A DNA stretch of 64,000 nucleotides from Physcomitrium patens (taxonomy: Eukaryota; Streptophyta; Bryopsida; Funariales; Funariaceae): positions 1,839,218 through 1,903,217 of the forward strand of contig NC_037259.1 in NCBI RefSeq assembly GCF_000002425.4, written 5' to 3'. The position numbers and the translations under genes were made by a program. Each line of letters begins with the position of its first letter. The stretch's first letter is position 1. Of this stretch, positions 49,197-59,966 are shown in pieces. The notes beneath the pieces are model-generated. The model saw nothing but the letters and a program-made list of their open reading frames with translations. It searched no databases and had not been told where the DNA came from.

Positions 49197-51054
49197 GTAT
49201 TAAAAAATAAAAATGGAAAATTACATTTTGAACTAAGTATGGATATTTGAAATATAATGTTATGCCTTTTGGACTTATGAATGCACCAACATGTTTTTAA
49301 TATCTAATGAATGATGCATTTTGCAACTTTATTGATGATTTTATCATTTTTATTTAGATGAGATTTTAATTTAGTCTAAAACATAAAAAAAATATGAAGT
49401 TCATTTTTTTTGTATATTATAAAAACTAACAAATAAAGGATTATATGCTACAATAGAAAAGTATTTATTTCACACTACTTAAATTGAATTTTTAGGAGAC
49501 ATCATTTCAAATGATGGTCTTATGGTAGATCCTAAAAATTTCCAAACTATCATAGATTGTCTTATGAAACATTCTAAATTCCACTATAAGACCATTATTT
49601 AGAATATTTTTTGAAATTTTCTAATTTTTACTTGATCTTCATCAAGTACTTTTCTTAAGTTGTAGCTCATCTTATACACTTAATATATTAAGGCAAACTT
49701 GAGTGGAGCAAAAAAATTGAAATATCTTTTAAAGCCTAAAAAACAATATTTATTTTTGTACCAATTTTGTATCAATTTGACTTTTTGAAGGCATGTTTTT
49801 ATGAAAATAGATGCATGAAACTTTGCTATAGATGCTATTTTGTTACAAATAGAAGCAAATGATAAGCTCCGTCTAGTAGCTTTTCATTCTAAGAAATTTT
49901 CAGCAATCAAGATTAACAATGAGATCTATAACAAAAAACTTTTTGTGATTGTGGATTCATTTCAAAAATGGTGTCATTATTTAGAAAGTGATTTTAATTC
50001 AATTACCATATATATGGATCATAAGAACCTTGAGTACTTTATGGTGGCATGTATTTTGAATCATCACCAAGCCCATCGGAGCATGGCTTTATCAAGATTA
50101 CTTATTGACCTAAAAAATAATAAGGTTTGTGAGATGTCCTCTTTAGATATTCTTATCTTACACCAAAAAAAATAAATGCAATTTTTAATCAAGAAAGAAT
50201 AGTTTTCTTAAAGCCAAAGTATTTTCATCTCTGAGGAATAAAATCAACATTGTCTGTTGATTCAAACTTTGTTAAGTAAATTCGATCAAGTATGTCCTTT
50301 TATTTTCTTGTTTATGATATCACGAATAATTCTTATAGGTCTCATGATACCTCCAAGTTTAAGTTCAAGAATAATCTACTTTATTTTTAGGAATAATTAT
50401 ATATTCTAAAAAGTAAAGCATGAATATATATTTTTTAAGTTTGTCATGACTTTTCAATTATCAGATACTTTGGATATAATAAGACTTTGGAACTAGTATC
50501 AAGAGATTTTTGATAGCCTCAAATGTGGAAGGTAATTAAAAACTTTGTACAATCATGTAATATTTCTTTAATATAAAAAATTCCTAATTATTGACCTTAT
50601 AGACTTCTTTAGCAATTATTTATTTTAAAACAATCATAGCCTTTTGTTTCTATGTATTTTATCATAGATCTTTTAGTCTTATATTTTTATGATTCTATAT
50701 TTGTAATAGTAGATTATTTTACCAAGATGGAACATTTTGTACTATATACAAAATCTATCACATATCAAAAAATGGCTAAGATTTTTCTTGACAACATCTA
50801 TCGCTATTATGGATTGCTCAGAAATATTACATTGGATTAGAAGATTCAATTTATATAATGATTTTGAAGAACTCTTTTTAAGATTTTAAAGGTAGATATA
50901 AAGTTCTCTTTGGCTTTTAATCCTCAAATTGATGGACAAACAGAATAGGTGAATCAAGTTTTGGAGCAATATTTGAGGTATACCATCAACTATCATCAAG
51001 TTGATTGAATAATTCTATTGCCATTAGTAGAATTTGCATATAATAGTTTTATAC

Positions 51055-51830
51055 TGTGGTTGCTCGTTTTACTTATTCCGGAAGAAACCTCCTAGAATAA
51101 ACCCATATAAGGGGATTCGAACACGAGGAATGACTAGTTGCTTAAGCGCTCACGTTAGGGTCACACAATTAATTACCTCCAATGTATCGTCACTATTTCC
51201 ATTGTCTAAGCACATAAGAAAACGATAATCTCTCCTTTCACCTTATCAATCTCTTCCTTACAACAATTCAGTCATACCAATAACTGTTATTTCCACCAAT
51301 ATTTCTTCACTCTTATAACCTCCAACTGTAATACCGCAACATCACAGCTTCAGCACACAATTACCCTCATTCCAATTATTGGAATTCTTCACACAGAACT
51401 ACCATTCACATTATAGTGTTTCACACAACCACAGATTCACTCTTTCTGCTGAACTACATTCAGATTTCAGCATTCAATCTCTCTTCTTCTCATTCAATAA
51501 CATATAATTCCAATCACACTTCCATTCTATGATTCACTTCACAATATTCAGAAACTCTCAATACTCTTATTTCAAAGAACATAACAACAAAAGAAAAGAG
51601 GTAGCACCAAGCTTACCCCGGCTCACACTATCACAGTAATGGCAGTTTCTTCCTCTCTCTCATCCTCCTTATCCTACCACAAGATACCAACTGCTACATC
51701 TCTAATGAAAACTGCTTTTCCTAACTATTCATCCATTTTAACTACTGAACTATCTTTCTAACAGTCATCTATCCCTGTTTACACTATAAACTAAGTATCT
51801 ACAAATCAGCAAATAACTACTTATTCTACA
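51055..51830 (-). repeat. C2 3' LTR (776 bp)
   Basis: Pair of 58890-59665, about 99% identical by eye. Starts TGTGGTTGCTC and ends TTATTCTACA on the plus strand. Confidence 0.94.
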
Positions 51831-51840
51831 TAGCCCCACT
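51831..51840 (-). other. C2 polypurine tract
   Basis: AGTGGGGCTA on the minus strand, abutting the 3' LTR, identical to C1. Confidence 0.6.
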
Positions 51841-52088
51841 CCTAACTGTGCAGCGTCCTCGCAAATACCCAGTTCAAAATTGAACTGGTGTCTCCTTAGC
51901 ATTTCCCATACTCATTGCTACTGATTATAATTCTAAAGTCACTTCTTCGTCTTCCCCGTCTGATACATTTATTGGTACTATATTCAATTTGGCCGTTAAA
52001 TCTTCATTAAGTACTCCCAATTGACAGACTTGACTTTACAATTATAGAATTTGGGTGTCTTTCGCCTCTAATTGATATTGTTGTTGCT

Positions 52089-52730
52089 TCACCTTCTGTT
52101 CCAATTCGCCAATTGAACCTTCAATTGACCCTTGTGGCCGTCGAATGCTGACCAATTGAACACCATATCCTCGAAGGAGCCTATTGTCGCATATAATAAT
52201 CGTTTAGCCATATACGTCGTATGTCTATTTAATCCCAACCTCTTCTGAATGAAGCGCATCCACTCCATCAATTCTGGTATAAGTGCATCTGCCGTCCGCC
52301 ATCCTTGATTCCTTTCTAGCGACGTCATACCTCCTTTAAAATAACTATCCGGATTGAAGTCTGAAGATTCTTCTGCATCAACCGCTAACTCTCCTATTAG
52401 TAACTGTAATGCCTTATGCAAGGTATTCTCATCAATTCCCAAAGTCCTCCCTTTTACAACACTCGAACCATCCTCAGGATCATAGTTCGTCAAGTATTCT
52501 TCCAATAGTTCTACATCGATTGATGGTAAATTGTCTGCCGCTCGCAGAAAAGGATATAGCTGCACACTTCTAAAGTCCTTATGCCGCGTTGCATTCCAGC
52601 AAATTTCTAACCGCATGGGTTCTATATTTGTGAGTATACAAAGAGAAAGCTCATCCATATTACTCCTTGACCTCACCTTTCTACCCTCTTCCTCCTTCTC
52701 CGAGGCTCTCTTCACCTTCTCCTTCGACAT
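52089..52730 (-). pseudogene. C2 additional 3' ORF, C-terminally truncated
   Basis: 213 aa from ATG 52730, uninterrupted. The N-terminal 190 residues match C1's additional ORF (MSKEKVKRA against MAMESVKRA; LEICW; LPSIDVELLEEYLTNYDP; RNQGWRTADALIPELMEWMRF; MVFNWS). After FNWS a deletion of about 1 kb relative to C1 removes the hydrophobic segment and most of the coiled coil. The remaining coiled-coil tail (EAKDTQIL, SQVCQLG, NEDL) continues in a different frame from about 52110 down to 51930. The first part staying open while gag-pol holds stops is notable. Confidence 0.75.
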
Positions 52731-52935
52731 TATTAAGCTCTGCGTATTCGCACAAATACTATGATATGTCGTGAACTCTCCACTCACGAACTATGCTTAA
52801 ACAATTCTAGACAAAATACTGAAGACAGCTACACAGAGTGCCCCTCTCCTAACTGTTTACCCAGTTATGAAGCAAGAATCCCTAATCTTGATTGCTGATG
52901 TTCTAATACACTAATCAACCGCCGTCATTTGCCTC

Positions 52936-55900
52936 AGATTAGACACTTATGATGGCAGGCAAGTCATCATGAATGGCACGTCTGTCCCCTCCAATCTTGA
53001 TAAATCCGCCCCCGGGTTTATGTGTAATACAGGCGTAGTCGATTTCCATTGATATGGGTTGTGAATTTGGTTCCCGTGAAATCTTCCAATTGGACGGAAC
53101 CATTGGAAAAGGCGGCATTGACAACGCCTTTTCCAATGCTTCAATGGTTGCATTAATAAAATGGGTTCCTTGATCACTAATCAATTCTTTTGGACAACCA
53201 AAACGAGTGATAATGTTCTCATATAAAAATGTTACTACAGTAGTGGCATTATCAGTTTTTGTTGCCGTAGCCTCCGCCCATTTGGTGACATAATCGGTGG
53301 CTACTAAAATATAACGTTTCTGTCCATTCCGAGAAATAGGTGCAATAGGTCCGACGAAATCAATATCCCATTTTTCGAATGGTGCTTGCGCCAAAACTGG
53401 TACCAATGGCATGGCAGAAGTTCTAGTAGGTCGACCAATTTGTTGACAAGGGTCACAACGACGAACATATTTGTGAGCATCCGAAAACATTGTTGGCCAC
53501 CAATAACTAGCCATTAAAGCTTTACGCGCGGTGCTATCACCCGCAAAATGTCCTCCACGGCTATCCAAATGACATCCTTCCAATATGATACACACTTCAC
53601 TTGGAAATACGCAACGTTGTAAAATACCATCCCGTCCTTGTTTGTATAATGCGGCTCCAATCATGGTATACGGCGCACTTCTTATAATCAGACGCTTCTT
53701 TAATTTTTCATTATAAGAAATTGGAAAAGTCTGAAATGTGAGATATTGGATCAGGTCACCATATTCGGGTGTAATAACCTCCACAGCGAATAATTGTGCA
53801 TCCAGAAGGGCGTCGTTTATCGGCTCATTACCCAGTATATTCGATAAACAGGACAAGTGATCTGCATTGGCATGTGTCTTACCATGGCGAACATTAATTG
53901 TAAAATTGAATTCCTGGAGAAGTAACACCCAACAAGCAATTCGTCCACTCAATTGGGATTTATTTATCATATACTTAAGCGCATCATGATCAACGTGGAA
54001 CACAAACGGGTAGCCCAGTAGATAATGGCGGAATTTCTGTACAGAATCAATCATGTCGAGGGCTTCTCGCTCGGTAGTATTATAATTGCGTTCGGCCATA
54101 ACCAATTGTCAACTCGCAAAATATATTGGATGATCACGGTTATTGTCATCCTTCTGACTCAATATTGATCCAATCGCGACGTTGGATGCATCGACATAAA
54201 CCTGAAATGGTTTCGTCCAGCATGGGGCAACCAGTATTGGTGCAGACACCAATTTTTGCTTTAAGGCCTCAAAGGCAACACTGCATTCTGCCGTCCAAAC
54301 GGAACTAGATCCATCCAATAGTGGTTTCTTTAGCAAATTTGTCAATGGCTGATATAGTACCGCAAAGGAGTGAATAAAACGCCGATAATAGCTGACATGG
54401 CCCACAAAGCCACGTACTTCTGACACCGTCTCTGGCTTTGGTAAAGCCAATATTCGAGTTACTTTATCTGGGTCCATAGCAATACCGCGGCTGGACACTA
54501 TGTGGCCCAAGAGTCTTCCAGAGGGGACCCCAAATTGACACTTCTCTGAATTCAACGATATACTGTACTTATCGCATTGGTCCAGACATCATCCCAAGCA
54601 GTTCAAATGATCGACTGTCGTACTGAACGTGCAAAAATCATCTAAGAATATTTCTATTGACACTCGTAAATAATCTTGAAAGGCCTGTGTCATCACTCTT
54701 TGAAATGTGGCTGGTGCATTGCATAATCCAAATGGCATCACTTTGTATGCAAATGTACCCCAATCTGTCGTAAAGGTCGTCTTGAGCTGGTCTTCCTTGG
54801 TAATTTTTACTTGATTGTAATCCAAAAAATCATCCAGAAATGAATAACATTCGTGTCCTGCTACGGCATCCAATATACTGTCCGTAAAAGGTAGAGGAAA
54901 ATAGTCCTTCTTGGTAGCAGCATTGAGTTTCCAAAAATCTTGACAGATTCTAATCTTGCTATTTTTCTTAGGTACCATTACCATTGGTGAGACCCATTCG
55001 CTATACGGAACCGGATAAATGAATCCCACGCGCAATAATTTGTCCAATTCCTCCTTTACCATCAAGGAATATTTTGGGTTGAGACGGTGTTGTCTTTGAC
55101 GAACTGGTGTAGCATCCGGAACCAATGTAATGCGATGTTCACACACCGTTTCTGGAATACCCTTCAGATCTGCATACGTCCAAGCAAAGGACGATTTATG
55201 CCAGAGGAAGAATGCTTTCCACTAACTTAATTCGTTACCTTGAATACCCTTGTATATCTTTATATTCTGGGGCGCGTTAAGGGTGCCTAAGTTCAGAGTC
55301 TGGAAAACAGGTTCTTCCACAGCCACCGATTTAAAATCGCCTGTTGGCCCGTCATTGTGCGAAGGAGACTGCAACTGCTGGTGACTCATGTCTGACCGCA
55401 TTGCACTCACATGATTGACATCATATCGGGTCATCCATTCGGTAATAACATGATCCGAGTTAGAGGCATCCTCCTGATGCAGTAAATATTCACCGGGGCC
55501 ACCACATTAGTAGACTCCACCCTTGGTTGTTGAAGGGGTTTGACCTACTCCAAATTGCGGTGAAACTATAGCATCGTCATCTTCCTCAATCGAATGACTC
55601 TCGTTATCCGATGTAAATTCTGATTCGGGCAATTGAGTTTCTCCGTGATATTGTACCGGGTACATTTGTAGAACAATCTGGTCACTGCCTTTTCCAATTG
55701 TCAATGTGCTGCGGCCCCAGTCGTTCTTAGCCTTGGCTTGATACAACCAAGGTCTGCCTAATAAAATGGGATACGATAACGTAGAACTCTGTAACCTAAA
55801 TACAACATAATCGATTTTGTATGTCAATCCCGCTATTACAGTGGCAATATCGCGTAAGATTCCCATCGGCTTAATCCGACTATGATCTGCCATTCACAAA

Positions 55901-58776
55901 ACTAATGTCGTAGGGAGCAATTGCTTTAGATCCAAGTCTTCCATTGTATCAGCGTTCATTAAATTCACAATGGAACCACCATCGACTTGTATCCCTGGAA
56001 TTAAAACTCCATCGATTGATACATCGATTGTTGGTGCTCCCGGATCTGGGTTTAAGCTAACTTCATGTATTTCTCTAATGTGGGATCTCCACCGTATTAA
56101 CGCTGAATTCAATGTTGATCGACATTTCGGTGCTACAGCCAAAAGTTGCTTCATTGTAATTGAAGGTTGGATAACATCCAAATCCTTCAAAATGTCGTAG
56201 GGTTGCATATTGAGAGTAACTCCCAATTCTCTTTTTCGTTTCATTGGTTTCGTTTTGACTCTGTTCGACAACAATTCCTTCCTCTTAGTTGACTCTTTGA
56301 CCACTAAAGGTTCCTTCAATGGATACGAGCTTATATTGGATTGTGCGGGTATTGGAACGTGCTCATTTGGAATTGATCTTAATGTCCCCAGAAAATTGGC
56401 ACGTGAAACTGAATTGGGTGCCTCGTCTTGTTGAGGGCTCAATATTGGTATACGTTCCAATACTGATATTGGTTCGATTCGCCTCGTGGACGGCGCTACT
56501 GTTGTTACTTCGATTGGGTCATCCAGGTCTTGAATTGGATTCTTCCCTTTTTGTTGGCCCCTGGTAAGCACTGCGTTCACCACCTCGACGCGATGTACTG
56601 GTGAGTCCCGTTGAACAGGACCTTTGTCCTCCGCCGGTTGGCTTGTTTGCATCTGTTGGTCCTGATTATTATAATTAAAAGCTGCGTTGCACTGCTGATA
56701 AGTATGACCAGACTGCTTATAATTTCCACATATTGGGGCATAATCATCACTTGCTCTTGGATTAGGACATTCACTCGCATAATGTCCGATTTGTCTGCAC
56801 CGATAGCAACGAAGTGGTCTTCTGCCAGCTCCTTCAGGGATATTGGGTGTCTCTACTGGTATATAACGGCTTGTTCTATTCTATGTCGGTTGAATAAAGG
56901 ATCCTGGTTGACCCGTTGATACTGTAGATTCTGGCATTGGCTTCTACATGGTTGAATATTGATGATATCCTTGCTGATTCAGCCCCAAGCCATGGGTATT
57001 GGATATACCTTCTTGGTGAAATTCAGAGTTTTGGAAATTGGAATAATTCCTATTTTATCTATTCGCTCGATTTCCATTCCAGCCAAACCTATTATTCATT
57101 TGTACTTGATTTACATCCCACGAAGTTGGTTGACTCATGGTCTGTTGTCCGACTTGTTGTTGTTTCCTTAAGTTCCAACAATTGGCAGTGGTATGCTTAC
57201 CCCCACAAAAGGTACATTGAACCATCATTTGCGGTGGTGAAGAACATTCGGTTACCAAATGACCTTGTCCCTTACAATTACTACACCAAACATTGGGTCG
57301 CATATTGATTGGTTTATGCCTTTTCTCTTTATCCTTGGCTAGATTCACAGCCAATTCATCCATTTTCTTCGTTAATGTTAATAGCAATGACTCATTGGGA
57401 TCCCTTGATACCAATTCATTGGTCAATTCCTTCGTAGGTATTGGTTTTTGATATACGAAATAAGGCACATACAGTTGTGACAATGATGGTAGTACAGCCT
57501 GTAATGGAACGGCATTCACTATTCCCTGTGGAATTGTACCATAATCACTCCTTCCCAAATAACTTTCCGATGCGTCATTCCAATTTGTCATTTGATAACC
57601 GCCTTGCGATGGAATCATCATGGCGCCAACGGTTAAGTGCTGGTCGTAATGACATTCCTCCCATACTTTTGCTCGCTGAAGAGATGCTACAATGGTAGTT
57701 GATTGGGCCTCCTTTACAAACATCTTGAATTCTGGTGGGTATAATCCATTAACCAATATGGACAACACAAACGATTTCGGCATTTGGTTATTTGGCCATT
57801 TACGAAGTATATCTGCTACACGACCATAATATGACTGTACCGCTTCTCCTAGTACCATTCTGCTGTTCATTAATCTTTCTCGAAGACATTCTTCAAAACC
57901 AATTGGTCGGAAATGGGCTAAAAATGCCGTTTTCAATGCCTCCCAATTGATAAATTGACCTACAGGTTGGCGGTTATACCACTCGAACGCTGTGTCTTTT
58001 AGTGTCGCTAGCAACCATCTCAGTCAAATGTCTTCTGTTCTTCCATTATTGGCTATACACACTGTCAAGAATTGAGACAAATGTTGATCTGGGTCCGCAC
58101 CTGGCAAACCACGAAAAGTAGATAATGGTGCGACACTGGTCGTACGATCGCCCAAGGTACCCATTTGAACTGCAATCGGAACGGCTGGTCCTCCTGCCGC
58201 CATTGAATTTTCTGTTCCTCTGAAATTTGTTTTAAAATAATCTCTGCTTTCTCTTACTCTAATTATCGAGCTCTCAGCGGTCCTTGCTTTACTGTTATTT
58301 CCTGCAAATAGTTTTATTGGTTGACTTGCAGGTGAAAACGTCGGATTTTGAAATACAATATAGTTGCCTTTATTGGCGACCAATTCATGCCAATCTGCAG
58401 AGTCCCTATTGCTCGTTTCAGCGGTACCTCCTATTGAAAAATTACCCAATGGAGTACCAAATACTTCTATGCCTCCTTCTCTTTCAGTTAACGGCCTCAA
58501 GATTTCTATTGGAATGTTGACAAAATTTCCCGCGAGTGCTCTTGGCAGTTTTTCTAACGGTACATAAGACTGCAGAATTAACAGTCTGTCTAGTTCTTGA
58601 TATGTTCGGATGCGCCGACAAGCTTGCAACCATGGTTTAATCCAATTTTGTCGATGCTTCCTTTTAAGATTACGTTCTTGCTCCTCTCTACGCAAGTTCC
58701 TTCCTTGCGCTCTTCCCTATCTTTCTCTCAACTGATTTATTTTCCTCGATGCAATGCTCTCGTTCTTATTAACCAT
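52936..58776 (-). pseudogene. C2 gag-pol, single frame with nonsense codons and integrase deletion
   Basis: All domains from ATG 58776 to the stop at 52936 share one frame. Stops at codon 20 (58719) and near 58023, 57054, 55893, 55506, 55221, 54588 and 54108 break it; where C1 has a sense codon at the same place the change is Trp, Gln or Arg to stop, fitting a C-to-T or G-to-A transition. Gag has knuckles at 57295-57170 (WCSNCKGQGHLVTEC, CTFCGGKHTTANCW) and 56812-56690 (CYRCRQIGHYASEC, CGNYKQSGH). Protease: IPGIQVDGGSIVNLM near 55970. RT: KIRICQDFWKLNA, VMPFGLCNAPATFQ, FLDD. RNase H: VYVDASNVAIG. Integrase: CDPCQQIGR, WDIDFVGP, GCPKELISDQGTHFINAT. It then jumps at 53138-53101 to the end of the C-terminal region. 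Confidence 0.9.
53101..53138. repeat. Perfect 14-bp inverted repeat at the C2 integrase deletion junction
   Basis: CATTGGAAAAGGCG (53101-53114) and CGCCTTTTCCAATG (53125-53138) are exact reverse complements with a 10-bp spacer. The left arm belongs to sequence matching C1 near 33355; the right arm abuts sequence matching C1 near 33900. Confidence 0.9.
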
Positions 58777-58867
58777 AATCTTTCTTCAAACACTACTGAA
58801 ATCGTCTTCCATTGCCCATTTTCTCACACGTTTGTAATTAATTCCTAACACTCAAAGCTATTATCAC

Positions 58868-58885
58868 TCCCCGGCAGCGGCGCCA
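58868..58885 (-). other. C2 primer binding site (tRNA-Asp type)
   Basis: TGGCGCCGCTGCCGGGGA on the minus strand, four bases from the 5' LTR. It matches the complement of the plant tRNA-Asp 3' end at 17 of 18 positions. Confidence 0.85.
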
Positions 58886-58889
58886 AAAA

Positions 58890-59665
58890 TGTGATTGCTC
58901 GTTTTACTTATTCCGGAAGAAACCTCCTAGAATAAACCCATATAGGGAGATTCGAACACGGGGAATGACTAGTTGCTTAAGCGCTCACGTTAGGGTCACA
59001 CAATTAATTACCTCCAATGTATCGTCACTATTTCCATTGTCTAAGCACATAAGAAAACGATAATCTCTCCTTTCACCTTATCAATCTCTTCCTTACAACA
59101 ATTCAGTCATACCAATAACTGTTATTTCCACCAATATTTCTTCACTCTTATAACCTCCAACTGTAATACCGCAACATCACAGCTTCAGCACACAATTACC
59201 CTCATTCCAATTATTGGAATTCTTCACACAGAACTACCATTCACATTATAGTGTTTCACACAACCACAGATTCACTCTTTCTGCTGAACTACATTCAGAT
59301 TTCAGCATTCAATTTCTCTTCTTCTCATTCAATAACATATAATTCCAATCACACTTCCATTTTATGATTCACTTCACAATATTCAGAAACTCTCAATACT
59401 CTTATTTCAAAGAACATAACAACAAAAGAAAAGAGGTAGCACCAAGCTTACCCCGGCTCACACTATCACAGTAATGGCAGTTTCTTCCTCTCTCTCATCC
59501 TCCTTATCCTACCACAAGATACCAACTGCTACATCTCTAATGAAAACTGCTTTTCCTAACTATTCATCCATTTTAACTACTGAACTACCTTTCTAATAGT
59601 CATCTATCCCTGTTTACACTATAAACTAAGTATCTACAAATCAGCAAATAACTACTTATTCTACA
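58890..59665 (-). repeat. C2 5' LTR (776 bp)
   Basis: Pair of 51055-51830. It is 10 bp longer than the C1 LTRs, mainly through a small indel near CATTCAATAACATATAATTCC. Confidence 0.94.
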
Positions 59666-59966
59666 TATACATTCTTCTATTCAACAAACACCTTTCTTTG
59701 CTAATTATGATTATCATCTATAACTTAATATTTTTGATTTTTTAAAAATTGATAAGCTTGTAAAAGAAGATTTGGAAAATTATTTGTCAAAGCTATATGC
59801 AACAATAAAGGCATAGTTAAAAAAAGTTTAAGAATGTCAAAAGTTCAATATGGATGCCTATTACAAGAAACAACTACAATTCATTGTAATTAATAAGGTA
59901 TGACTACTTTATCATAATATCAAGACTACTTATCCTTATAACAAGTTGTATCGAATGTATATCTAT

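Larger units (their letters stand above)
51055..59665 (-). mobile_element. Ty3/gypsy element C2, 8,611 bp, inserted in B3 integrase
   Basis: Second copy of family C, minus strand. LTRs 58890-59665 (5') and 51055-51830 (3') are both 776 bp and differ at about eight positions, all transitions, so C2 is younger than C1. A perfect TATAC duplication flanks it (51050-51054 and 59666-59670). It has the same order as C1 but internal deletions in integrase and in the additional ORF, which account for most of its shorter length. Confidence 0.94.
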
